Of a stretch of DNA of 64,000 nt, positions 57,063 through 64,000 are shown piece by piece. The DNA comes from Virgisporangium aliadipatigenens (GTDB lineage Bacteria > Actinomycetota > Actinomycetes > Mycobacteriales > Micromonosporaceae). The translations under genes were made by a program, and so were the position numbers. Position 1 is the first letter of the stretch; the number at the start of each line of letters is the position of its first letter. The notes below the pieces were generated by a model, which was given only the letters and a program-made list of their open reading frames with translations, did not search any database and was not told the origin of the DNA. The stretch covers positions 1 to 64,000 of the forward strand of contig NZ_BOPF01000037.1 of the NCBI RefSeq assembly GCF_016863615.1, given 5' to 3'.

Positions 57063-57590
57063 ATGGCACACGAGGGAATCAGTACGGCCGAGGTCACGGT
57101 TCGCGTCAACGGGCAGAGCCGATCGGCGGACATCGACACCCGCACGTCCCTGCTCGACCTGCTGCGCGACCGGTTCCGGCTCACCGGCACCAAGTGGGGG
57201 TGCAACCAGGGCGGTTGTGGCGCCTGCACCGTCCTGGTCGACGACCAACGCACGCTGTCCTGTCTCATGCTGGCCGTGCAGGCCGACGGGCGCGAGGTCA
57301 CCACCATCGAAGGGCTCGGCGACGCAGCCGCGCTGCACCGGCTTCAGGAGGCGTTCATCGCCCATGACGGCTTCCAGTGCGGCTACTGCACGGCCGGCCA
57401 GATCTGCTCCGGCGTGGCACTCGCGGGGGAGGCTGCCGCGGGTGTGCCCAGCGTGGTGACGCAGGATCTACGGGCCGAGACGGTCGAACTGTCGGTCGAG
57501 GAGATCCGCGAACGGATGAGCGGAAACCTGTGCCGCTGCGGCGCGCACAACGGCATCGTCGCCGCTGTCTCGGAGGTGTACGGGTCGTGA
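57063..57590 (+). CDS. Molybdenum hydroxylase [2Fe-2S] subunit, 175 aa
   Basis: The small iron-sulfur subunit of a xanthine-dehydrogenase/CO-dehydrogenase-family enzyme. The plant-type [2Fe-2S] cluster ligands are in CNQGGCGACTVLVD with a fourth Cys at LSCLM. The helical-bundle cluster uses FQCGYCTAGQI and NLCRCGAH. An insert of about 15 residues (SVVTQDLRAETVELS) separates the last two. It passes electrons from the Mo site to the FAD subunit. Its stop overlaps the FAD subunit start (GTGA). Confidence 0.95.
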   Translation: MAHEGISTAEVTVRVNGQSRSADIDTRTSLLDLLRDRFRLTGTKWGCNQGGCGACTVLVDDQRTLSCLMLAVQADGREVTTIEGLGDAAALHRLQEAFIAHDGFQCGYCTAGQICSGVALAGEAAAGVPSVVTQDLRAETVELSVEEIRERMSGNLCRCGAHNGIVAAVSEVYGS

Positions 57591-58558
57591 GGGAGTTCAC
57601 CTACACCAAGGCGGCGGACGCCGCGGAGGCGGTGCGCCTGGCCGCCGCCGGGGCGCGGTATCTGGGTGGCGGCACCAATCTCGTCGACCTCATGCGCGAG
57701 GAGATCGAACGGCCGACCGCGCTGGTCGACGTCTCCGGCCTGGCGCAGGGGATCACCGAGCATCCCGACGGGAGCGTGGAGATCGGCGCGGCCACCCGCA
57801 ACACCGCTGTCGCCGCCCATCCGCGGATCAGGCGTGACTATCCGGTACTGGCCCGCGCCATCGTCAGCGGCGCGTCGGGGCAGATCCGCAACGCCGCCAC
57901 GGTTGGCGGGAACCTGTTGCAGCGCACCCGGTGCCCGTACTTCTACGACGTGGCCGCGCGCTGCAACAAGCGCGAGCCCGGCTCCGGCTGCGACGCGCGG
58001 CAGGGCTTCCACCGCACGCACGCGGTCCTCGCCACGAGCGCACACTGCATCGCGACGCATCCCTCCGACATGTGCGTGGCGCTGGTCGCGCTCGATGCGC
58101 AGGTGCACATTCTCGGCCCGGCCGGTGCGCGCGTCGTCGCGGTGGCGGATCTGTACCGCGACCCGGGGGAGACCCCGCACCTGGAGACCGTGCTCGGACC
58201 GGCCGAACTCATCACGGCCGTGCGGCTGCCCCGTGCCGTCGACGGGGCCGTATCGACCTACCGCAAGGTGCGCGACCGGACGAGCTACGCCTTCGCCCTG
58301 GTCTCCGTCGCCGCTGTACTGCGCGTGGTCGACGCCACCGTGGCGGACGTGCGGATAGCGCTGGGCGGCGTCGCGTCGCGGCCATGGCGGGCGCGGGTCG
58401 CCGAACGGGAACTGCTCGGCGCGCCGGCGGAGCCGGACACCTTCAAACGCGCCGCCGAAGCCGAGTTTCGGAGCGCGCGACCGTTGCCGGACAACGCGTT
58501 CAAGGTGAGCCTGGCGCCGCGGGTGGTCGCCGACGTCCTGAAGGGATTGAGCGGATGA
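57587..58558 (+). CDS. Molybdenum hydroxylase FAD-binding subunit, 323 aa
   Basis: The medium subunit. The FAD loop reads ARYLGGGTNLVDLM and the second motif is ATVGGNLLQRTRCPYF; the insert CNKREPGSGCDAR with HCIATHPSDMCVAL is typical of the 4-hydroxybenzoyl-CoA reductase/YagS-like branch. The C-terminal domain has TYRKVRDRTSYAFALVSVAA. GTG 57587 overlaps the previous stop and GGAGG lies upstream. The next gene overlaps by four bases. Confidence 0.95.
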   Translation: MREFTYTKAADAAEAVRLAAAGARYLGGGTNLVDLMREEIERPTALVDVSGLAQGITEHPDGSVEIGAATRNTAVAAHPRIRRDYPVLARAIVSGASGQIRNAATVGGNLLQRTRCPYFYDVAARCNKREPGSGCDARQGFHRTHAVLATSAHCIATHPSDMCVALVALDAQVHILGPAGARVVAVADLYRDPGETPHLETVLGPAELITAVRLPRAVDGAVSTYRKVRDRTSYAFALVSVAAVLRVVDATVADVRIALGGVASRPWRARVAERELLGAPAEPDTFKRAAEAEFRSARPLPDNAFKVSLAPRVVADVLKGLSG

Positions 58559-60852
58559 GCATGATGCAACGGGCGACCGAGGCGCTCAACCGGACTCTGC
58601 CCGACCGCGACGTCGATCCGTTGACGACGGCGAGGCGCGTCGTCGGTCAGCCGGTGTCGCGCGTCGACGGCCCGGCCAAGGTAACCGGCGGCGCGGCGTT
58701 CACCGCGGACGTCGACCTGCCCGGGATGGCGTTCGCGAGCCTGGTGCCGAGCCGGATCGCGCGTGGTCGAATCCGTCGCATCGACGTGACACGGGCCGCC
58801 GCCGCGCCCGGCGTGATCGGTGTCGTGACGCACGACAACGCGCCCCGGATGGACACGCCGGTGCTCATGACGCTGACGGCCAAGGGCTGCGCGTTCATCG
58901 ACGTGGCGCCGTTGCAGGACGACGTCGTGCGCTGGAACGGCCAAGCGGTCGCGGTTGTGGTGGCCGAGTCGCAGGAGTGTGCGGACGCGGCCGCGCACCT
59001 CGTGCACGTCGAGTACGACGCCGATGCCGCGCGGACCTCCTTCGGCGACCTGCAGTCCGAAGCGGTCTTCCCCGCCGACGTGCTCGGCGAGCCACCGGAA
59101 ATCACCCGGGGCGACGTCGACGGCGCGCTCGCCGGGGCCGCGTTCGTCGTCGACGAGGTCTACTCGACCCCGCAGCACCACCACATGGCGATCGAACTGC
59201 ACGCGACCGTCGCGCGGTGGACCCCCGAAGGCAAGTTGCACGTGTGGGACTCGACCCAGGCACTTGTGCGCACCCGGCACAGCCTCGCGCACGCCATGGG
59301 GTTGCCGGAGGAGGATGTGACGGTGACATGCCGGGCCGTGGGCGGCGGCTTCGGCAACAAGACGGTGTGGGACCACCAACTGCTGTGTGTGGCCGCGGCA
59401 CGGGTGACGGGCCGGCCCGTCCGGCTCGCGCTGCGGCGCAAGGACGCGTTCCGGATGACCGGCGGCCGGGCCCCGAGCCGGCAGCGGGTCGCACTCGGCG
59501 CCGACGCCGCAGGACGGCTGCGGGCGCTGGTGCACGACAGCGTGACCGGCATCGTCCACGAGAACTCTCCCGAGCAGGTCTCGGTGCCGGCGCGGCACCT
59601 CTATGCGGCGGACACGTACCGGATCGGGCAGAAGAAGGTCGTGCTGGACGTCGTCCCGAACGCCTCCATGCGCGCTCCCGGCGACTCGATCGGGTCGTTC
59701 GCGCTCGAGTCGGCCATCGATGAGTTGGCGAGCCGTGTCGGGCTCGACCCGATCGAGTTGCGCCGCCGCAACGAGCCGGCCGTCGACCCCACCGATGGGA
59801 CCAGGTTCTCCAAGCGTCACCTGATCGAGGCCTACCGGCGGGGAGCCGAACGCTTCGGCTGGCAGGAGCGCAACCGGGTGCCCGGCGGACAGCGCGACGG
59901 GAGGTGGCTGGTCGGGCACGGCACCGCGTCGGCGTTCTACCCGTACATCAGGATGCCCGGCGGCAAGGTGCGAATCCGTATCACTGCCGACGGGCGCGCG
60001 ATCGTGTCTGCCGCGGCCAACGACATGGGTATGGGTACCGAGACGGTGCAGGTGCAGCAGGCCGCCGAGCGGCTCGGGCTCCCGATCGACCGGGTCGGCT
60101 TCGAGTTCGGCGACACGACCCTGCCGGAGAGCCCGATCGCCGCCGGCTCGGCGCAGACGGCCAGCCTCGTGATCACCGTCGCCGCGGCGGCGGAGGAACT
60201 CAAGAAGGTGTTGCTCAAGCGGGTGCCCCGGCGCAGCGCTCTGTACGGGCTCAAGCCGAACGACGTCGTGTACCGCGACGGCGGCCTGCGTCACGCCGGC
60301 GACCCGTCCCGGGCGGCCACGTTCGAGGAGTTGGTGGGCGAGGCCGAGTACGTCGAGGCCGTCGGCTCCTCCCCGATGCTGCCGCTGGAGTTCATGAAGT
60401 ACTCGATGCACGGCTACGGCGCGCACTTCTGCGAGGTCCGCGTCGACGCGGTGACCGGGGAGACGCGCGTGTCGCGGTGGGTCGCCTGCATCGACGCCGG
60501 GCGCATCATCAACCCGAAGACGGCCGCGAGCCAGATCCGTGGGGCGGTCATCATGGGCGTCGGCAGCGCCCTGATGGAGGAAGGGCTGGTCGACCGCCGG
60601 ACGGGACGCACGGTCAACGCCTCCGCGGCGGAATACCACGTGCCGGTGCACGCCGACGTGTGCGACATCGACGTCATCTTCCTCGACCTGCCGGATCCGC
60701 TGACGCCGATGGGTGTCCACGGGGTAGGAGAGATCGGCATCGTCGGCGTCGCCGCCGCGGTCGCCAACGCGGTGTACAACGCGACCGGCGTGCGGGTGCG
60801 CGACCTGCCGATCACGCTGGACAAGATTTTCACCGGGAGTGGCGCGTCATGA
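58555..60852 (+). CDS. Molybdenum hydroxylase large (Mo cofactor) subunit, 765 aa
   Basis: The catalytic subunit. Domain one begins SRVDGPAKVTGGAAFTADVD. The cofactor-binding part has AVGGGFGNKTVWDHQ, MRAPGDSIGSFALESAIDEL and GMGTETVQVQQAAERLG. The catalytic base is the Glu of GVHGVGEIGIVGVAAAVANA. The subunit is YagR-like, in the aldehyde/xanthine oxidase family. With the two small subunits it hydroxylates an aldehyde, purine or N-heteroaromatic ring; the exact substrate is not visible. It overlaps the next TetR gene by four bases. Confidence 0.95.
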   Translation: MSMMQRATEALNRTLPDRDVDPLTTARRVVGQPVSRVDGPAKVTGGAAFTADVDLPGMAFASLVPSRIARGRIRRIDVTRAAAAPGVIGVVTHDNAPRMDTPVLMTLTAKGCAFIDVAPLQDDVVRWNGQAVAVVVAESQECADAAAHLVHVEYDADAARTSFGDLQSEAVFPADVLGEPPEITRGDVDGALAGAAFVVDEVYSTPQHHHMAIELHATVARWTPEGKLHVWDSTQALVRTRHSLAHAMGLPEEDVTVTCRAVGGGFGNKTVWDHQLLCVAAARVTGRPVRLALRRKDAFRMTGGRAPSRQRVALGADAAGRLRALVHDSVTGIVHENSPEQVSVPARHLYAADTYRIGQKKVVLDVVPNASMRAPGDSIGSFALESAIDELASRVGLDPIELRRRNEPAVDPTDGTRFSKRHLIEAYRRGAERFGWQERNRVPGGQRDGRWLVGHGTASAFYPYIRMPGGKVRIRITADGRAIVSAAANDMGMGTETVQVQQAAERLGLPIDRVGFEFGDTTLPESPIAAGSAQTASLVITVAAAAEELKKVLLKRVPRRSALYGLKPNDVVYRDGGLRHAGDPSRAATFEELVGEAEYVEAVGSSPMLPLEFMKYSMHGYGAHFCEVRVDAVTGETRVSRWVACIDAGRIINPKTAASQIRGAVIMGVGSALMEEGLVDRRTGRTVNASAAEYHVPVHADVCDIDVIFLDLPDPLTPMGVHGVGEIGIVGVAAAVANAVYNATGVRVRDLPITLDKIFTGSGAS

Positions 60853-61445
60853 GTCCACGCGGCCGCCGCCCGGTGCCCGGGCGGGGCGAGGAGATCATGG
60901 ACGTCGCGCTCACCATGGTGGCGGAGGTGGGCTACGCCGCCGTGACCATCGACGCGGTGGTGGCCCGCGCACGGGCCTCGAAGACGACCGTCTACCGCCG
61001 CTGGGCGGACAAACGGGCCCTCGTGGCGGCGGCGATGGGCACCGGGCCACGGGCGCAGCCGTTCGACGTGCCGGACACCGGCTCGCTGCGCGGCGACCTC
61101 ATCGCGTACGCCCGGGCGCTCGCCGCCGTCATCGACGGCTTCGAGGGACGCCTGATCCTCGGCATGTCCCAGGCCGTGCTGGAGGACGCGGCGCTGCGCG
61201 CCAGCGTCCAGGAACGGTCCAAGCGCATCGCCCCGCAGTTGGACCGCCGGGTCCTCGAACGCGCGCGCGAGCGCGGCGAACTGCGCAGCGCCGAGCAGCC
61301 GCCGATCCTCGGCGAGGTCGCCTCGTCCCTGCTGGTGTATCGCCTCGTGTGCGGCCTGCCGGTCGACGACCTCTTCGTCGCGCACCTCGTGGACGACATC
61401 CTGCTGCCGGCCCTGCGCCACGGCGGCGGCCCCGCCGGCCCGTAG
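60849..61445 (+). CDS. TetR-family transcriptional regulator, 198 aa
   Basis: The HTH reads ALTMVAEVGYAAVTIDAVVA then ASKTTVYRRWADKRALVAAA, a standard TetR domain (about 12-60). The C-terminal domain is of the TetR_C_11-like type (EGRLILGMSQAVLEDAALRA). ATG 60849 overlaps the hydroxylase stop (ATGA), so it is made with the enzyme. It is the second TetR of this five-gene operon, and unlike the first it has a canonical recognition helix. Confidence 0.9.
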   Translation: MSPRGRRPVPGRGEEIMDVALTMVAEVGYAAVTIDAVVARARASKTTVYRRWADKRALVAAAMGTGPRAQPFDVPDTGSLRGDLIAYARALAAVIDGFEGRLILGMSQAVLEDAALRASVQERSKRIAPQLDRRVLERARERGELRSAEQPPILGEVASSLLVYRLVCGLPVDDLFVAHLVDDILLPALRHGGGPAGP

Positions 61446-61728
61446 GGACCTGATCAGAGGACGGATCGCGACGGAGACGCCGACGCCGCATCGGCCCACC
61501 GGACGGAACCGCTCAGGGCCGGCAGGAAGGCGCGCGTCACCGCCCGAGGAAAGCCTGTGCGATCGCGGAACACGTGGTGTCCGTCCTCGGTGAGTTGCAT
61601 CTCAATGTCGGGCCGGACAGGGCGTGTGCTCGACCCGGCCCCAGGGCCGTGCCGACTCCCGCCGCGGCTGCTCGACGCTGGTCAAGGACGAGGTGCCCGA
61701 CGCGGTGTACGTCACCTGCCCGAGACGC

Positions 61729-62088
61729 TCAGTCGATGACGGCGAGGGCTACCGCGGCCAACACGACGATCGCGAGGATCGTCCGGCGGTGGCGCATCCA
61801 CCCGGATCCGTCCCGCCCGAGCAGCACCGCCAGCGTCGTCCGCAGCCGGGCCAATGACGTGGCCAGGACGGCCGCGGCCGACGTTTCCGACCGCGGCAGG
61901 TCGAGCACCAGCGCGTCGAGCTCGTGGCCGTACCGGGCGGCGTACGCGGCGGTGACGCGCTCGTCCAGTTCGTCCATCGTCAAGTACCCGGCGGCGGCCG
62001 CGTCGCGCAGCCGCCCGGACGTCCGCTCCCGGTCGGCGTCGCAGCACCGGATGCCGTCAGCCGGACGAAGGGCCGAAGATTCTGTCAT
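61729..62088 (-). CDS. DUF1707 (SHOCT-like) membrane protein, 119 aa
   Basis: The N-terminal DUF1707 domain (about 12-65) has CCDADRERTSGRLRDAAAAG, LTMDELDERVTAAYAARYG and ELDALVLDLP. Near the end is one membrane helix (ILAIVVLAAVALAVI) after a basic HRR stretch. DUF1707 proteins are found across actinobacteria, often beside membrane or export genes, and their role is unknown. No ribosome site is visible before ATG 62088. The 280 bases to its left hold nothing recognisable. Confidence 0.85.
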   Translation of the reverse strand: MTESSALRPADGIRCCDADRERTSGRLRDAAAAGYLTMDELDERVTAAYAARYGHELDALVLDLPRSETSAAAVLATSLARLRTTLAVLLGRDGSGWMRHRRTILAIVVLAAVALAVID

Positions 62089-62354
62089 GACACCGGATGA
62101 TGCCGGATCGACCTGAAAGACTGCTTAAAGCCGCGAGCGCGGCGGCAGCCTCGGCCCGCACGACCGCCGCCCGTTCCGCCACCGGCACGCCTTACCGGGA
62201 CGGACGGCGATCGTGACCGGTCCGGTGACCAGCCGCGAGGTACGCAACGCAACCGGGTCTTGGCCCTGGTCGTGGCCGTACTGCCGGGGCGGGCGGCCGG
62301 CGGTTCCTACGTGCCGTGCGAGGAGACCGCCGCCCGTGCGTGAGTGGTCGTGGT

Positions 62355-64000
62355 TCAGCCGCCGGTGATGACGCTGTCGGTGGCGAGGTGTTCGGTGCGT
62401 TGCCGGATCAGCGTGCGGAGCTGTTCGACGTCGGTGGCGCCCTTCTGCGCGTCGTATCCGTCCACAGTGGACAGTACCGTGCTGATGCTGTCGAGAGCGT
62501 TCGCCGCGGCGCCGTTCGCGTAGATCTTGCGGTAGAGGTCGCGGTAGGCGTTCTCGTAGACGCTCTTGAACGCGGTGCTGGCCAGGAAGCGTTCCTTGAG
62601 TTTGTGGCCGCCCAGCCCGCCGATGCCACGGCCGCCCTGCCCACCGGGAGCGTTGCCACCCGGCGGCTGCATTCCCTCGGGCGGCTGCATGCCTTCCGGT
62701 AGCGGGAAGTCCTGCGGCGGCTGGAAGTCCTGCGGTGCGCCGCCGTTCTGCGGGAAGCGGCCGCCGCCCATGCGGCCCTGCTCGTTCGGGCCCTGGGTGG
62801 CGTTGCCCGAGAAGGTGAGGTTGTAGTCCCAGCCGACCACGGAGAACTTCTTCGTCGTCAGGTCGTACCAGAGGTAGTAGTTGCGCCCGGGTCCGGCCAT
62901 GTCGTCGAAGTTGAGCAGCAGGTTCTGGATCGCGGTGTACCGGGCGAACGACTCCACGTCGATGTGTTCGGCCAGGTGCGCGTCGAACTCCGCGTCGCTG
63001 CTGGTGCTCACCCACCTGATCAGGTTGATGACGGGTTGCAGATCCTGGCTGCCCTTCATCGTGATCTGTTTGAAGTCGGCGGCGTACGCGGTGGGGTCGT
63101 CGCCCTTGTCGGTGAAGCTGCCGGAGGCCAGGCTCTTGTAGAGCACACCGTGCCCGCCCAGGGTGTCGGCGAAGCCCTCGTCGGGATGTTCCACGAGCAG
63201 TCGTGCCGTGGTCGGCCGGTCGTTGACGGTGAAACCGGTGTACGCGTAACGCTGTGCGGTCTGCCCGGCCGCGGCGAGGGTGTGCAGCGACACGGCCTCG
63301 TTGAGCACCGTGCTGCCGCCGCCCATGCCGGCGACCCGCACGGCGATCTCCCGGTGGCCCTGGTAGCGGCGCCCGTCGACGAACTCGTCGAAGCGGATCA
63401 GCCACGGCAGGGTCTCCGGTTCCTCGGCCTTGAGCGAGGCCCGGCCGAAGCCGCCGCCCTGCGCGCCGCCCGGGCCCCCGCCCTGGGCACCGCCGGGAGG
63501 GGCACCGCCCTGTGCGCCGCCGGGGAAGCCGCCGCCGGGAGCGTTGGGCTGGCGCTGCTGGGCACCGCCGGCGTCGGGACGGCCGGCGCCGAAGCCGTTC
63601 GGGCGGGACTTGCCGTCGCGGGTGAGCCCGGCGAGGGTGGAGTTGCCCTTGAGTCGGATGCCGACGCTGGCGATGCGAGTGCCGTCGATGGTGATGTCGG
63701 CCTCGAGGAAGTCCTTCTCGCCCTCGTCCCAGAACTCGTCGAGCAGCCGCTGATAGTCGCTGTCGCGGAAGGTCAGGCTGACCCTGTGCGCCACCGACGC
63801 GTCGAACAGGTCGACGGTGCCCGCGATGTCCTGTGTGACTGGATCCTCGGCGCTGTCGCTGGTGCTGGTGACCAGCGGCGCCACCCGGACGGTGCTGAAC
63901 ACCACGGCGCAGACGCCCAGGAACAGCGCGCAGGTGGCCAGCAGCTTCCAGTAGTGCCGCACCCGCACCGGTATCCGGTGAACAAGTCGACTGCGAGGCT
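62355..64000 (-). CDS. CotH-type secreted kinase-family protein, 5' end beyond window
   Basis: A membrane-anchored, mostly extracellular protein. A single N-terminal hydrophobic helix (LLATCALFLGVCAVVF) is followed by the CotH fold: VSLTFRDSDYQRLLDEFW, ASVGIRLKGNSTLAGL, LPWLIRFDEFVDGRRYQGH, VLYKSLASGSFTDKGD and KKFSVVGWDYNLTFSGN (the metal-binding Asp of the kinase site). Two low-complexity Gly/Pro/Gln inserts interrupt it. The frame is open past GTG 63968 with SRLVHRIPVRVRHYWK, like longer homologues, so the true start is probably outside the window. Protein kinase activity is known for some CotH proteins; here it is inferred. Confidence 0.85.
   Translation of the reverse strand, partial: PRSRLVHRIPVRVRHYWKLLATCALFLGVCAVVFSTVRVAPLVTSTSDSAEDPVTQDIAGTVDLFDASVAHRVSLTFRDSDYQRLLDEFWDEGEKDFLEADITIDGTRIASVGIRLKGNSTLAGLTRDGKSRPNGFGAGRPDAGGAQQRQPNAPGGGFPGGAQGGAPPGGAQGGGPGGAQGGGFGRASLKAEEPETLPWLIRFDEFVDGRRYQGHREIAVRVAGMGGGSTVLNEAVSLHTLAAAGQTAQRYAYTGFTVNDRPTTARLLVEHPDEGFADTLGGHGVLYKSLASGSFTDKGDDPTAYAADFKQITMKGSQDLQPVINLIRWVSTSSDAEFDAHLAEHIDVESFARYTAIQNLLLNFDDMAGPGRNYYLWYDLTTKKFSVVGWDYNLTFSGNATQGPNEQGRMGGGRFPQNGGAPQDFQPPQDFPLPEGMQPPEGMQPPGGNAPGGQGGRGIGGLGGHKLKERFLASTAFKSVYENAYRDLYRKIYANGAAANALDSISTVLSTVDGYDAQKGATDVEQLRTLIRQRTEHLATDSVITGG
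62460..62472. repeat. Palindromic 13-mer GTCCACAGTGGAC, copy 3 (intragenic)
   Basis: An exact copy of the motif also at 20770 and 38666, here within the CotH coding region. Confidence 0.6.

Noticed and set aside
61446-61728. Possible gene between the last TetR and the DUF1707 gene
   Set aside because: Frames here have no conserved segments and no plausible start; treated as intergenic.
63440-63570. Short tandem repeats considered as a possible CRISPR or regulatory array
   Set aside because: The repeats are codon-phased Gly/Gln/Pro repeats within the CotH gene, without spacers.

Overview
The window is high-GC DNA with dense genes on both strands, many GTG starts (a few TTG), four-base ATGA/GTGA gene overlaps, and families typical of filamentous actinomycetes: DUF6928, DUF6193, an XRE/NB-ARC/TPR regulator, LuxR regulators, DGPF/YCII, CotH and DUF1707. 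An actinobacterium of the Pseudonocardiales or Micromonosporales kind fits best. This placement is inferred from gene content only. No tRNA, rRNA, CRISPR array or intact insertion sequence was seen.

0-5 kb: a cut-off DGPF/YCII gene, an SRPBCC protein, an extracytoplasmic thiol pair (TlpA-like lipoprotein plus CcdA), a DUF6282-type amidohydrolase, then a decayed block (flavin monooxygenase remnant, response regulator and histidine kinase pseudogenes). 5-13 kb: a secreted tannase/feruloyl-esterase-family enzyme followed by a Liv-type ABC importer (two ATPases, binding lipoprotein, two permeases), a TetR regulator and an SDR oxidoreductase. This reads as release, uptake and oxidation of a small, perhaps aromatic, acid. 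13-24 kb: DUF6928, DUF6193 and NADAR proteins, a Ser/Thr kinase with an extracellular F5/8C domain, a lipoprotein, a large subtilase and an XRE/NB-ARC/TPR regulator; the last two share a strong convergent terminator.

24-38 kb and 46-55 kb: a stress and redox island. The left part holds an FMN reductase, two-domain general stress protein, DUF326 copper-type four-helix protein, UBP zinc finger, DUF1931 histone-fold protein, hemerythrin, STAS, triple BON, PrsW, a MalT-like LuxR regulator, Hsp20, a F420/NADP-type reductase, DUF2267 and a GAF-LuxR regulator. The right part holds NfeD-flotillin, a second DUF326, a second general stress protein, DsbA, a lipoprotein, a BON fragment, and a thioredoxin-like/CNB-oxidoreductase pair, plus broken HdeD and LtrA genes. 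Four families (DsbA, general stress protein, DUF326, BON) occur once in each half, often with one intact and one decayed copy, which suggests an old segmental duplication. 38-46 kb, in between: transposase and TetR remnants, a small secreted protein, a subtilase fused to a propeller-like and Fn3 module, a TIM-barrel hydrolase-like secreted protein and a truncated Hsp70.

55-62 kb: a molybdenum hydroxylase locus, with xdhC divergent from a coupled operon TetR - [2Fe-2S] subunit - FAD subunit - Mo subunit - second TetR. 62-64 kb: a DUF1707 protein and a CotH-type secreted kinase that runs off the right edge.

Two features run through the window. Many genes look leaderless, with a TANNNT-like -10 box six to seven bases before the start codon. 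Broken genes are also unusually common (about a dozen remnants or frameshifts), some of which could be assembly errors and should be checked against reads.
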